The notes under the pieces are model-generated. The model searched no databases. It saw nothing but the letters and a program-made list of their open reading frames with translations, and had not been told where the DNA came from. A stretch of 64,000 bases of DNA, from assembly GCA_903877645.1 (NCBI GenBank), contig CAIRES010000042.1, positions 30,076 through 94,075 on the forward strand. Reading direction: 5' to 3'. The stretch's first letter is position 1. Each line of letters starts with the position of its first letter. The position numbers and the translations under genes were made by a program. Positions 18,826-28,031 of this stretch are shown here, one piece after another. This stretch comes from an uncultured Bacteroidota bacterium. GTDB taxonomy: Bacteria; Bacteroidota; Bacteroidia; Chitinophagales; Chitinophagaceae.

Positions 18826-19656
18826 CTATACTGTATAAGGCACATAACTAACATGAGCTGCAAACCAGGTAGCATCAAGCACCAGGTATCCGGCATCGGG
18901 CGTGTATTGCGTGGTGATCACTACAGGTGGTATAGATCCATAGAATGCCTGTACACTTACTTCATCAGCAATGATCACCCCATCTATATCCTGCATAGCT
19001 GTTACAAAATTGTTGAGAATAAATACCCCGTTAAATGGCAGGTTAGCAAGGAAAGCATTGATAGTATCCTTAACAGGTGTAAAAGTTGTTCCATCAAGTC
19101 TCGCACCGGTGCTGTCCAATACAAGCGGATCATAGTAGATCACCAACGTCGGCTGAAAAGTATCAGCAGGGCCACTGGTGCATTGCAACCGGACACCAGC
19201 ATCTTTTATTCGCCCCATGTAAGTAGTAAATGCAGCCAATTGTGGTGTACTTAATGCAGCTAATGACCCGGCGGCCCCGGTAGCAGCCTTTATTCTGACG
19301 AGATTTGTTAATTCGATGGCGGCAGCGTAAGTCACTACAAGGCTTGGATCACCGGCAGATACCACCGGGTCATACACATCGCTTCCGGATGGTAGTGTTG
19401 CCCCGTATTGGAATGCCCTGGACATGATCACGTACCATTGCAAGGTGTGGGGTTTTTGTGTGGCTATGATGCTGTTCACCTCAGTTACGTGGTCATCATA
19501 TAGTACCTCAAGTGTCCAGTGGCAAAAAGCCACTACGTACGTCCACAGGTACCATATAGCTACCGCGCTGGTGCTGGTAAGCAACGGGCCTAATGTTATA
19601 TCAGCTGTTTTTGCATCTACTATACTTTGCTGTATCTGCGCTATTGTTCTTGCCAT
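18826..19656 (-). CDS. Baseplate J-like protein
   Basis: 276 residues. The N-terminal half (MARTIAQIQQSIVDAKTAD, then HTLQWYVIMSRAFQYG) is the pattern I associate with the Bacteroidota phage gene lying between the LysM-like baseplate protein and the gpI-like gene. The C-terminal half (VKDTINAFLANLPFNGVFIL, then IADEVSVQAFY) is like the wedge-forming C-domain of gpJ proteins. It is shorter than Mu gp47 (about 360). Position supports a baseplate wedge role; the exact family needs a profile search. Confidence 0.6.
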   Translation of the reverse strand: MARTIAQIQQSIVDAKTADITLGPLLTSTSAVAIWYLWTYVVAFCHWTLEVLYDDHVTEVNSIIATQKPHTLQWYVIMSRAFQYGATLPSGSDVYDPVVSAGDPSLVVTYAAAIELTNLVRIKAATGAAGSLAALSTPQLAAFTTYMGRIKDAGVRLQCTSGPADTFQPTLVIYYDPLVLDSTGARLDGTTFTPVKDTINAFLANLPFNGVFILNNFVTAMQDIDGVIIADEVSVQAFYGSIPPVVITTQYTPDAGYLVLDATWFAAHVSYVPYTV

Positions 19657-19718
19657 GATTTCATTATTTCAGCACGGGTTCCGCACTTGTTTTTTTAAAA
19701 ATATTTCTTTGTTTGCCA

Positions 19719-20702
19719 CTACCGCACTTCTACTACACACTGCATACCTGATCCTGGTAAAATGCCTCCTGTATAATTGTAGTTGCCAAGTACACCAAAT
19801 GTATAAGTGCCGGCAGCCAGCGTACAACAGAGTTTATTAGGGTTCGTAGGGTCAGCAGGATCGGGACCAAGGCTTGTGATCCCGGCACCCCCCAGTATTG
19901 CATCGTCCCGCCAAATCATGCTATTAACCGTTAATCCGGTAAGGACAGGAGTATAATGACCCCTCGTAAGGCGTACCACTACCCCACCTGGTACTGAACT
20001 TACTAACGTTACATCTAACGACGGCACCAGGAACTCTTTAACCGCTTGGGTAGTTGCATCAAGTATGATCACAGGAGTGCAACGAGCCTGGTTGCCATTT
20101 ACATCTTCAAACGTGGCCAGGGACGCCGGATCTAAGGTGCCGAAAACGATCATATAACTGTGACCGGCAGTCCATGGTATTTTATAAGCAATACTTTCCA
20201 ATGACATATCAGTGGCTACAAGTTCATTTGCAGTAGCCGATACTCCTCCCAGGAGGTCTGCAGTTATATGGTGTACCGTATTAGGCTCACTGGGATAACT
20301 CCCTACACCAGAGACCAGGCCATAAACCGATATGAAACCTGTGTCCCCATCCACACTGAACTGATAATTGTGGATAATTGAAGGTGCGCTTGCGGTAGTA
20401 GGTACAGCCTTAAGTATTGGCATCAATATGATTTCCATAGTTAATGGCGGTGGTGGCGTGAAAGCAAGTGTCCCTATCACATAACCATTCTGGTTGAGGT
20501 ATCTGCATACATAGGCACCCGCTGAACCTGCTGCAGATATGCATGTATCACTTATTCTGTATACATTTCCCACAGCGGGCATATCACTTATTGAGACATT
20601 ATTATCCCGGCAAAATTGCGCAGCCCCTTCCAATGATCCACATCCCATGATGATCACATCCTGCATACTCTGGTTTGGCTTTACTATTATAGTGGTACTC
20701 AT
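19719..20702 (-). CDS. Baseplate protein with N-terminal LysM-like segment
   Basis: 327 residues from the ATG at 20702. A longer start at 20717 (MKRLI...) is less likely. The first 60 residues read TIIVKPNQSMQDVIIMGCGS, then LEGAAQFCRDNNVSISDMPAVG, which follows the LysM pattern seen in tail proteins that contact peptidoglycan or the baseplate hub. The rest is beta-rich with Ig/FnIII-like spacing. It lies between gp25-like and J-like genes. Penetration or hub stabilisation is inferred. Confidence 0.5.
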   Translation of the reverse strand: MSTTIIVKPNQSMQDVIIMGCGSLEGAAQFCRDNNVSISDMPAVGNVYRISDTCISAAGSAGAYVCRYLNQNGYVIGTLAFTPPPPLTMEIILMPILKAVPTTASAPSIIHNYQFSVDGDTGFISVYGLVSGVGSYPSEPNTVHHITADLLGGVSATANELVATDMSLESIAYKIPWTAGHSYMIVFGTLDPASLATFEDVNGNQARCTPVIILDATTQAVKEFLVPSLDVTLVSSVPGGVVVRLTRGHYTPVLTGLTVNSMIWRDDAILGGAGITSLGPDPADPTNPNKLCCTLAAGTYTFGVLGNYNYTGGILPGSGMQCVVEVR

Positions 20703-20745
20703 AATTAATCTTTTCAAACTCTATTAATAAGATGAACAATCGGCA

Positions 20746-21045
20746 TTAAGGGTAATATGCGTCAGTATTGATCATACCAGCCTGATCGAGAAGAATTCGC
20801 TTTACATTCATTCCGTCTCTGGTAAACTCCACACTAATAGCCCTGATCAATTCCTGCAAATGCTCATCATCAAAGTATTCAAATGCGCCAACACAAAGCG
20901 TAGGGTTTTGCTTGAAGTCACCCTTATTATTGAGGATCAGCTGCTTTTGGTGTTGGGCCGTACTTTCGGAGTATGTGAAGTCGCCGGCTGTTATTGCGGT
21001 ATCGGCATTATCTGTAAGTGCTATGTCTATCATTTTAGTTGCCAT
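20746..21045 (-). CDS. Baseplate wedge protein, GPW/gp25-like
   Basis: 99 residues. Segments DFTYSESTAQHQKQLILNN and GDFKQNPTLCVGAFEYFDD match the gp25/GpW lysozyme-like wedge family found in all contractile tails. The C-terminus FTRDGMNVKRILLDQAG fits as well. The protein joins the sheath to the baseplate. It sits 5 nt from the spike gene. Confidence 0.7.
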   Translation of the reverse strand: MATKMIDIALTDNADTAITAGDFTYSESTAQHQKQLILNNKGDFKQNPTLCVGAFEYFDDEHLQELIRAISVEFTRDGMNVKRILLDQAGMINTDAYYP

Positions 21046-21050
21046 GGTTG

Positions 21051-21620
21051 TTAGTGTTTTATGGTGGTGTCTTCAATACTACTATAGCTACCTAATGAAT
21101 CAGTAGCTATTGCCAGCTGTAATTTGGCTTGCAATGCACTTGGTGCTCCGCTTCCGGGTTCATCAATAGGCACTCCGTTGATTACAGCAATTAAGTGGCT
21201 AAGCAGCGTGGTCGTTTTATCCAGTTGTGTCTTCAATTCCGGTGTGATCGTAAGTCCACCATGGCTACCATTATTAAATTGAATCAACCCATCTGTCACT
21301 GTCACTTTGCTCGATCCTAATAGGACGGACACCCTCGCCAGATCGCTTGCTTTTAGCAGCGTCCATTCACCCGGCCCGTCTATACTACCGATGATCACAT
21401 TACTATTGTCTTGCGGTAGTAGCACGACACCGTTCTCGTCGTTTGTGATCGCATTCAGTAGCACGCCTTCAATCGCTTCGGAGCCATCGCTGGGCAGTAC
21501 AGCCATAGTGTACATTGTCGCATCTACGCTACCTGCTACTACCGTTCCGCTGATGATCTCGTAGGGCCTATGCGTTAGCTCCCGGATACCTTTTCTAATT
21601 TTATCTGTATTCTTTGTCAT
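21051..21620 (-). CDS. Baseplate spike protein, gpV / Mu gp45-like
   Basis: 189 residues. An OB-fold-like first part (RPYEIISGTVVAGSVDATMY) is followed by GVVLLPQDNSNVIIGSIDGP, then a short repeated beta section and a helical tail. Spike proteins tip the inner tube. No PAAR gene is seen; the C-terminal TTIKH is not a metal-tip motif. The gene overlaps the end of the hub gene by 1 nt, indicating translational coupling. Confidence 0.6.
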   Translation of the reverse strand: MTKNTDKIRKGIRELTHRPYEIISGTVVAGSVDATMYTMAVLPSDGSEAIEGVLLNAITNDENGVVLLPQDNSNVIIGSIDGPGEWTLLKASDLARVSVLLGSSKVTVTDGLIQFNNGSHGGLTITPELKTQLDKTTTLLSHLIAVINGVPIDEPGSGAPSALQAKLQLAIATDSLGSYSSIEDTTIKH

Positions 21621-22657
21621 TAGCTGTTGTTATTAGCAAATCCTAACTGCGGCCCTATCCCTATTATTCTTCTTGCGCCTGCGGTGCCAAAATGAACTTC
21701 CATATCTTCGATGATGTAGGTTCCATTGCGTTCGGGGTATCTGTCGTCACTTATATAAGCGGTATAACCGGGGATAGTGTATGGCTGCAAAAAGGTATTG
21801 ATACTGCCTTCATATCCTGCATAATTTTTCCTGTATACGGTTTCATTAGCCAGTTGCTTCAGCGCAATTGCATCTGCAACATGGTTGAGTATCTTTTTGT
21901 GGGTGCGAACAAATTTCTTGAAGGCATCAGATGTCCCTGATAACTTATCCCCGTTACCGAGCTTCTTTGAATATTCTACCTGCACGGGGTCATTCTCAGT
22001 TGTTCGTTCTTTCAGGTCATTTGACTTTAGCAGGTTGTACCCCAGGCGATAGTTGACTGTACCTATATTTAAAACATCGGTTCCTTTTGCATAAGGCGTG
22101 TACAATATTCCACACCACAATACTCCCGGCTTTATAAAAAAGCAAGACAAGCTGCCGTCTGTATATTTCGACAGGCTGTTAATGACATCTAAACCACAGC
22201 CGGATACGCCCACATTGCTTAGGGTAATATCAATGTCGCATTGCACGCTGATGGTGTGCTTGCCATCTATACCGGAAACAGCGTCCGTCAAAAGGTCCTT
22301 TATAGTGACCGATGGATAGAATTTATCTATAGTATTCCTCCGCAACAGCCAGCTATATCCTTCGCACTCTACCTCCATCGGCATACTTAGGCTGCATCTT
22401 TTCACAAAGCCCGTAAACTCTGTTTGCAGGTCATTATTATAGCCCAGCTTTATAGTTACCGGATCTCCATCCGAAAATTGCTTGCCGGTAATAACCACAT
22501 CAGGCAACACAGAGCCTTTAGTTACCACTCTTGCTATAGAAGGTATTTTTATGGTGGCTGTCTCCATTATGCTATGTAGACTCCGGCTAATGCTAATCTC
22601 ATTAACACCATTGAATCTGAAGTTGCCAATCGTAATATCACTTACAAGTACAAACAT
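21620..22657 (-). CDS. Tail hub protein, late control gene D / Mu gp44-like
   Basis: 345 residues. Motifs include ISISRSLHSIMETATIKIP, VTIKLGYNNDLQTEFTGFVK and a later conserved WLLRRNTIDKFYPSVTIKDL. This fits the gpD/gp27 hub family shared by myophages, T6SS VgrG and contractile injection systems. It forms a trimer that connects tube and spike. Length is typical. Confidence 0.75.
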   Translation of the reverse strand: MFVLVSDITIGNFRFNGVNEISISRSLHSIMETATIKIPSIARVVTKGSVLPDVVITGKQFSDGDPVTIKLGYNNDLQTEFTGFVKRCSLSMPMEVECEGYSWLLRRNTIDKFYPSVTIKDLLTDAVSGIDGKHTISVQCDIDITLSNVGVSGCGLDVINSLSKYTDGSLSCFFIKPGVLWCGILYTPYAKGTDVLNIGTVNYRLGYNLLKSNDLKERTTENDPVQVEYSKKLGNGDKLSGTSDAFKKFVRTHKKILNHVADAIALKQLANETVYRKNYAGYEGSINTFLQPYTIPGYTAYISDDRYPERNGTYIIEDMEVHFGTAGARRIIGIGPQLGFANNNS

Positions 22658-23325
22658 TATGATATGGATATAAGGTTAAAAGGTTCGTCGCTAACAAGAT
22701 GCAATTCGTATGGCCGTACGTTTTTGACACCTGTGATAGACGGAAATATCAATTCTTTGATCACCACCTGGTCGCTGCCACTTCTGTCTGGCCTTAACAG
22801 GAATATATCTGTTAAAGGGCATTGAATAGATAAAGCTATGTTTTGCTCATACAGGTCGCGCAGGATTGTTACATCTGCTTCCGGAAATTCATTTGTGTTG
22901 CTGATGATAAAACCCTTGACAACTATTTCGTAGTCCTGGATGTTTATTAATTCTTTCACCGTTCCACGTCTTTCCGTTAAAGGAGTTTCAATGATCGTCT
23001 TTCTCGAAGTGATGGAAATGACCGGGTACGGCAACCACCAATCTTTTAGCAATCCCAAATTATCGCTCCCTGCCAGTAAAGCATCTTCGCTATTTAGCTT
23101 TGCATCATCGGGGTAGGTCACTTTTATTGGCATGAAGTATTCCCTGCCATTGGCATCATTGCCATAATAAGCGCTGCCCTGCGAGCCACTATCTGTTCTG
23201 CGAAGCGCGCTTGCATTCAGGCTATTATCGTTAGGTACAGGTTGAAACTGCGGATCGAACGCCTGGGTCTTGTAGCCAAATGCTTGTTCAAACAGATCGG
23301 CCAGGTCAAATGTTATCTCTGCCAT
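22657..23325 (-). CDS. Tail protein, DUF6046-like
   Basis: 222 residues. It contains GREYFMPIKVTYPDD and WWLPYPVISITSRKTIIETP, then RRGTVKELINIQDYEIVVKG. This pattern is typical of the Bacteroidota phage protein family DUF6046, which sits between tape measure and hub. A role in joining tube terminus and hub is plausible from position. It overlaps the hub start by 1 nt. Confidence 0.65.
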   Translation of the reverse strand: MAEITFDLADLFEQAFGYKTQAFDPQFQPVPNDNSLNASALRRTDSGSQGSAYYGNDANGREYFMPIKVTYPDDAKLNSEDALLAGSDNLGLLKDWWLPYPVISITSRKTIIETPLTERRGTVKELINIQDYEIVVKGFIISNTNEFPEADVTILRDLYEQNIALSIQCPLTDIFLLRPDRSGSDQVVIKELIFPSITGVKNVRPYELHLVSDEPFNLISIS

Positions 23326-23329
23326 AGGT

Positions 23330-24685
23330 TTATTGTATTACGTTTGCGCTATTAAGTATTTCCAACAGCACCTCTTCTACTTTTCTTTTCAGATCGGCTA
23401 CTCCTTCCTTTGTGTCTTTTACGTTTATTGTAAAGTGATCGATCAAAGGCTTATTGAGGTTAATGACTATTTGGCGTGATTGACTTCTCTCAAATCCTCC
23501 TCCTGAAGAGCGACCGGGCAGGGACTGCCCTACTTCTATATATCCGTTCCCTGATTCGTCTATCAGGCGGCCTTTTGCTATTTTTATGGCAGAACGGGTA
23601 TATTCGGCATATTGCTTATTGTAGCCTTTCTTGCTTATTTGCCGGTTTAGTTCATTCACCTTCCTGTTAAATGACCCCATTCCTTTTTTTTCACCTATAG
23701 TTATAAGGTCATTGATCATTGGGGTAGAAATATCGGCAAAGCTTTTTTGCGGAAGCAGGCGGTCATTATTCTGCTGCATGGTTGCCTCTCCTAAGAAAAC
23801 ATTATTGGGGTGATCGGTTTGTGGTTGTGGTATCGAAAAGGACGGTTCCGGGGCATATGGACCATATTTCTTTATTGCCTTATTATACTCATCTTGTTCT
23901 CTGTGACTCTTTACCAGCTTAGGCTCTGCATTAATATAATTATCTGCTTCAGTTTCGTCCATATAAAAAGTGCTTAACGCTTCTTCTGTTCCTTCGGCAC
24001 TCAGCCTTCTCTTTTTGTGACGGCTATTTTCAGAAACAAGGTCATTAATAAATGCACTGGCTATTATTGCTCCTCCTACTATCCACTCTCCCGGCCCCAG
24101 GAAACTACCCGATGATGCCAGGCTAGCGGCCCCAGCTAACGCTTCACTGCCTTCCCCTATCTCCTCCATAACAGCCGTTGCTTTTTCAGTTGCAGATAGG
24201 AGATCCTCCACCTCGCTTCCTACTTTGGTAAGATTGTTGAAAGACTTGATCCCTGAATGTAAATTTTTGATTGATTCGGGTAATAAGCCAAAGTGTTCCG
24301 GTATAGATAACAGATTATCACCAATCTCCATTATTGCCTTTATCTTCTTTAAGGTTTTTTCATTGTCGTCTCCTGTTCGCAGCGACTTTGTATAGAGATA
24401 TTTACTTTCAGTATTATCCGGATTAATTTGGTAGGCATCGCTATTCTTATCAACTACCACTTTTTGATTTGTTTCGCCAATTAATGGTATGCTATAGCTT
24501 TTATCCTGTAACGCCAGATTTGCATTCAAGTTATCTATCACATTTGCAAGCCGACCTGCTTTGTTTATTGTCTGTTCAATGCTATCATTTAATCCTTGCA
24601 ATGACACGAAAAAACGTGTGTTTGTCTGATCTATTTTATCCATAAGCAGATCTAACGAGTATAAAAATTTAAACACAGCTTCCAT
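23330..24685 (-). CDS. Probable short tape-measure protein
   Basis: 451 residues, mostly helical, with hydrophobic Gly/Ala-rich centre SSGSFLGPGEWIVGGAII (near 190). The C-terminal end is RQIVINLNKPLIDHFTINVK, then VEEVLLEILNSANVIQ, a tail-assembly-like end. It lies between the chaperone-like gene and DUF6046, where the tape measure is expected. If tail length follows about 0.15 nm per residue, the tail would be near 65-70 nm, shorter than Mu (tape measure about 680 residues, tail about 100 nm). Confidence 0.6.
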   Translation of the reverse strand: MEAVFKFLYSLDLLMDKIDQTNTRFFVSLQGLNDSIEQTINKAGRLANVIDNLNANLALQDKSYSIPLIGETNQKVVVDKNSDAYQINPDNTESKYLYTKSLRTGDDNEKTLKKIKAIMEIGDNLLSIPEHFGLLPESIKNLHSGIKSFNNLTKVGSEVEDLLSATEKATAVMEEIGEGSEALAGAASLASSGSFLGPGEWIVGGAIIASAFINDLVSENSRHKKRRLSAEGTEEALSTFYMDETEADNYINAEPKLVKSHREQDEYNKAIKKYGPYAPEPSFSIPQPQTDHPNNVFLGEATMQQNNDRLLPQKSFADISTPMINDLITIGEKKGMGSFNRKVNELNRQISKKGYNKQYAEYTRSAIKIAKGRLIDESGNGYIEVGQSLPGRSSGGGFERSQSRQIVINLNKPLIDHFTINVKDTKEGVADLKRKVEEVLLEILNSANVIQ

Positions 24686-24756
24686 GGCATTTTTATTTTA
24701 AATAATAGTTTATATTTTTGTTACAGCAATTATTGCAAACGCTTAAATGACGATAA

Positions 24757-25179
24757 ATGGGGAATGAACAGGAAGTAAAAACAGGAAATGATATGATCGT
24801 ATTAACGATCATTTTTGCAAGTGCCGTACTACTTTTTGGTCTTTTTGCTCAGACTCTGGAGAACTACCGTCTAATAATAGTGGCACTGGTCGTTTTTTCT
24901 TTGATGACGGCTTTTATTGGCAAGCAGAGGAAGATTGGCTTCATAAGCGCCTTTTTTCTTTCCTTCCTTCTTTCACCGATAGTTGGCCTGATCGTAACTC
25001 TTGTTTCACCAAAAATCTCTGACGAAGAGTATAAAGCTAAAATACTCCAGCTCACGGTAACTAAACCGTCTATTGATTCTGTAACTGACCAATTATTCAG
25101 GCTTAATGAACTGAGAAAAGATGGGGTATTGACAGAAGAAGAATTTGCAGAACAAAAGCAAAAGATATTAAATGCATGA
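24757..25179 (+). CDS. Membrane protein with C-terminal SHOCT domain (cargo-like)
   Basis: 140 residues. Three hydrophobic stretches (MIVLTIIFASAVLLFGLF, YRLIIVALVVFSLMTAF, FISAFFLSFLLSPIVGLIV) are followed by a SHOCT-like end: DQLFRLNELRKDGVLTEEEF, then AEQKQKIL. SHOCT is a short oligomerisation motif common in small bacterial membrane proteins. The gene is on the plus strand, opposite to the surrounding tail genes, so it is a likely moron or cargo gene with its own promoter. Confidence 0.7.
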   Translation: MGNEQEVKTGNDMIVLTIIFASAVLLFGLFAQTLENYRLIIVALVVFSLMTAFIGKQRKIGFISAFFLSFLLSPIVGLIVTLVSPKISDEEYKAKILQLTVTKPSIDSVTDQLFRLNELRKDGVLTEEEFAEQKQKILNA

Positions 25180-25307
25180 CCTTCTTTTCTGAGTACGACT
25201 ACCTCATTAGCCATTAGCTTAATGCACAAATGTCCATCGGCATACTTAATTTCGGTGTTTTCTCTTGATACAAATACATTCTTATAAAAAATGGCATTCT
25301 TGCCCTG

Positions 25308-25778
25308 GTGTTATTGATGCCTTGTCACGCTTACAGCCAGATTATTTTGCCTCACTATAAATGCTATTACCATAAAGATCAGTGGCCTAATACAATGGCT
25401 GATATGTATAATGGAAATGATACTTTTCGCTTTACATTGTATAGCAGGGATCTATGGGGAGAAGAAGGTGGTAAAAAGTCTTCTCCAGCTGAAGACTTAA
25501 AAATTGGCCTGAAATTGTGCTTTGATGATTTGCCCTACACAAAAACAAATGACGGTCTGTACATATGTACCGGTAAAGGAGACAGTTATTACTATATCGT
25601 TTATGTACCTGAGCAAATGGTTACATTATCCATAAGGTCGGGGCTGCGCGATGAATATTTCAATGAAAAGTCGAAGTGGCTACTTGCCCAGGTAAGATCG
25701 AACAGAAAGAATAAGAAAGACATGTACTTTATTAATGAAAAAAATCAAACTTGCCAGGATCCTAATGCTGATAAGTAG
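25308..25778 (+). CDS. Small secreted protein inside phage module B, with degraded or non-standard start
   Basis: 156 residues from GTG at 25308, which cuts off half of an apparent signal peptide. Reading upstream in frame gives ILIKNGILALVLLMPCHAYS before QIILPHY. This is a complete signal sequence but has no ATG, GTG or TTG at its start (codons ATT 25278, ATA 25284). Either ATT/ATA is used or the start was lost. The mature part has paired Cys and a basic C-terminal half. No family is recognised. It lies next to the SHOCT gene, opposite to the tail genes. Confidence 0.5.
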   Translation: MLLMPCHAYSQIILPHYKCYYHKDQWPNTMADMYNGNDTFRFTLYSRDLWGEEGGKKSSPAEDLKIGLKLCFDDLPYTKTNDGLYICTGKGDSYYYIVYVPEQMVTLSIRSGLRDEYFNEKSKWLLAQVRSNRKNKKDMYFINEKNQTCQDPNADK

Positions 25779-25965
25779 TGGTATTGACATTTCTATTCGT
25801 CAGCGCGATACTCCATCTCCTGTATATATTGTAAATGCGAAAGCTTTTGTGCGAAAGCTTTATCACTTAAAGAACGATGATCAAGCCCCGGTAGATAGTA
25901 CTCAAGTATTGTTTCGAGATATCCTAAGGAATCGTGCGCAGGGCCGCCGCGCGACTCCTCTATAA
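25735..25965 (+). CDS. Doubtful small reading frame downstream of the secreted cargo gene
   Basis: 76 codons (start MKKIKLARILMLIS) overlapping the end of the previous gene in another frame. The first residues overlap that gene's coding sequence; the part after 25780 has ordinary protein composition (IRQRDTPSPVYIVNAKAFVR). It could be a real small gene or the tail of the preceding protein after a frameshift. No homology is recognised. Confidence 0.2.
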   Translation: MKKIKLARILMLISSGIDISIRQRDTPSPVYIVNAKAFVRKLYHLKNDDQAPVDSTQVLFRDILRNRAQGRRATPL

Positions 25966-26283
25966 GTTTACCAGGGTAGCCTTTTTGCCATCCAGTTTTT
26001 CTTTGAGCTCCTGTGCTACGCCTATAAACATCTGGTCGTCTTTGAGTATCTCTTCGCTGCCACCTATAAAAGTAACATTGGCCAGCTCTTCAAAAACATT
26101 CAGCGCTTTATCTCTTTCGGATTTGCTCAGGGCGCAGTTCAGCTCATTCCTGCCCGGGTTTTTAAAATACCCTATATGTCCGTCTACGGCTATGGCGTAA
26201 ATGCCATACTTATACTTGGCTTTCCACTCTGTTATCTGGGGTTCGGTAGCCTGCCCTGTTAGTGTATTGTTGTTGGTCGACAT
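25960..26283 (-). CDS. Probable tail assembly chaperone
   Basis: 107 residues. The sequence WKAKYKYGIYAIAVDGHIGY, then FKNPGRNELNCALSKSERD and ALNVFEELANVTFIGGSEEI, resembles Bacteroidota phage proteins coded between tail tube and tape measure. In contractile phages that position is held by the tape-measure chaperone. I see no obvious slippery heptamer for a frameshifted longer form. Confidence 0.5.
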   Translation of the reverse strand: MSTNNNTLTGQATEPQITEWKAKYKYGIYAIAVDGHIGYFKNPGRNELNCALSKSERDKALNVFEELANVTFIGGSEEILKDDQMFIGVAQELKEKLDGKKATLVNL

Positions 26284-26325
26284 TTTCAGTTAATAATTTA
26301 GTGATTTAAAATGGCATGAGATTTA

Positions 26326-26757
26326 TTATGCAGTTTCCAGTTTCAGGAAAACAATAGGAAGGGTCACGTCCATGTTCTTTGCACCCTGCTCCCATCCTTT
26401 TTCAAAATCTTTTACTTCCACATTCATTAATGTGTCTGTCTGCAATGGCCTTGTTCCTTTGGGCTTGTAAGTGATGATGATGTCGAATTGCATATCTAGT
26501 ATGTCGTCGCCACCTGCTGCTATAGCTGCGCGGTTCATATCATCTATTGCGCCCTTCAGCACTTTTATCTGGCCTTCGTAGCTTCTGTTGCCGCTTTGTA
26601 TGCTTATCGGCTCATCGCCGGCGGCATGCAGCAATTGTTTTTCTTTCGCGGCTTTATATTTTACCCCGCGTATCTTGGTGAGTGGCGACCCGGCAAATAT
26701 TACCGTCATATCGGCCCACTCACAATCTTTACTGTCAAAAAATGGTATTGATGGCAT
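26326..26757 (-). CDS. Tail tube protein
   Basis: 143 residues from the ATG at 26757 (MPSIPFFDSKDCEWADMTVI). An upstream start would add 10 unlikely residues. The pattern TVIFAGSPLTKIRGVKYKAA with LHAAGDEPISIQSGNRSYEG is characteristic of Bacteroidota tube proteins: short beta-barrel, conserved GxPI...G..SY.G loop. The tube hexamers stack inside the sheath. It lies 66 nt downstream of the sheath gene, the usual order. Confidence 0.75.
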   Translation of the reverse strand: MPSIPFFDSKDCEWADMTVIFAGSPLTKIRGVKYKAAKEKQLLHAAGDEPISIQSGNRSYEGQIKVLKGAIDDMNRAAIAAGGDDILDMQFDIIITYKPKGTRPLQTDTLMNVEVKDFEKGWEQGAKNMDVTLPIVFLKLETA

Positions 26758-26822
26758 GGAATAGTGTATTATGATGTACAATATCATGTACTGTATGATC
26801 GGGTTAAAAAATATTTAGGGAA

Positions 26823-28004
26823 CTACTGTGCAGGATTATCAAAGCCAAGGCTTATTTCTATGTCTGTGGCATATCCCACCGGTGTTACGGTCAGCACTAC
26901 ATTCAACTCGTTGGTACTCAGGATATTTTGTGCAGGATCTATAAAGCAGCTAATTGCGCTTATTTCCCTGTTGGCGGTCATAGTATTATTCACCTGGTTC
27001 ACGATCTGTTGGCTCAGCCACTTGCAAAAGCCAGCATCCAGTGTACCATCGGCATTAACAGGTACTTCGTCATCTATCTCCTGCACAAATGTGGTGTAGG
27101 CCAGTATATGGGCTTTATCTATCACCCTGCCGCGTGCCAGCATACAATAGTCATCGGTGGTGGCAGTAAGCATTGGGTCACCACTAAAGAAATACCCGCT
27201 TACGTTGGGGTAAGTAATGAAGGTAATAAACCCTTTACCCGCTATCACTGAGGCATCACCGCCACTTTCTTCAAGAGTCGTAGAATTCAGAAACGCAGTA
27301 GTATTGGTTAGCGCACCGGATCTCACCCTGCTAATTTTTCTTTGCACGGGTATCGATGCTGCTACCCCCAGCAGCAGGCCCACACATGCGGCATGGCCGC
27401 TCACAGTATCACCTATCAATATAGCGGTACGGTTATTGGTTGTTCCAGTTGTTTCATCCGTAAGGCCGGATGGAGTCCCTGCATAAGAGCTGCCGCCTAT
27501 CACGCACCTGAATGGCTTTTCTGCGTCAAAGTATGCTGCTGCCATTACCGCCATGTTGCTTGCTGCAGTATATACATCGGCATTCAGCGAGTGTGTTACC
27601 GTTATAGTGCCGCCACCGCTGGCTACGGCTACATCATCACTCAGCAATCCCAGCAATTTTATCTTGCCGTTGGCATAATCCAGCAATTTTTTTGCGCCAT
27701 TAAGGTTGGTATGGTCTGCCATCTCTGCTATTGTTACAGATGCGGCTGTCAGCATCAGGTACAGTTGTGCGCCATCGCCTGCCTGGTCATAAAACTCCTG
27801 TAGTTGTTTTATGGCAAAGGGGTTAAAGGTTTCCGTTATACCCGCATTGGCTACATCTGTCATGCCGGTTACTAGTATTGGCGTACCGGTGGTATAGCCA
27901 CCGCTCTCGGTAACGCCGGTCAGTACCATACCGGCTATACCGTCATTCGTTTGGATCGTTCCTCCAAGCTGGCAGTTGGCCAGCGTAATATTTACACTTC
28001 CCAT
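26823..28004 (-). CDS. Tail sheath protein, DUF2586-like
   Basis: 393 residues. The N-terminus has MGSVNITLANCQLGGTI and GIAGMVLTGVTESGG. The C-terminal third includes ILAYTTFVQEIDDEVPVNAD and ANREISAISCFIDPAQN, with a beta-strand end used to link sheath subunits. DUF2586 is the sheath family of many Bacteroidota Mu-like elements. The sheath contracts to drive the tube into the target cell. Length is typical and no frame disruption is seen. Confidence 0.75.
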   Translation of the reverse strand: MGSVNITLANCQLGGTIQTNDGIAGMVLTGVTESGGYTTGTPILVTGMTDVANAGITETFNPFAIKQLQEFYDQAGDGAQLYLMLTAASVTIAEMADHTNLNGAKKLLDYANGKIKLLGLLSDDVAVASGGGTITVTHSLNADVYTAASNMAVMAAAYFDAEKPFRCVIGGSSYAGTPSGLTDETTGTTNNRTAILIGDTVSGHAACVGLLLGVAASIPVQRKISRVRSGALTNTTAFLNSTTLEESGGDASVIAGKGFITFITYPNVSGYFFSGDPMLTATTDDYCMLARGRVIDKAHILAYTTFVQEIDDEVPVNADGTLDAGFCKWLSQQIVNQVNNTMTANREISAISCFIDPAQNILSTNELNVVLTVTPVGYATDIEISLGFDNPAQ

Positions 28005-28031
28005 TGTTGGTTTTGTTTTTTGAATCTGTTA

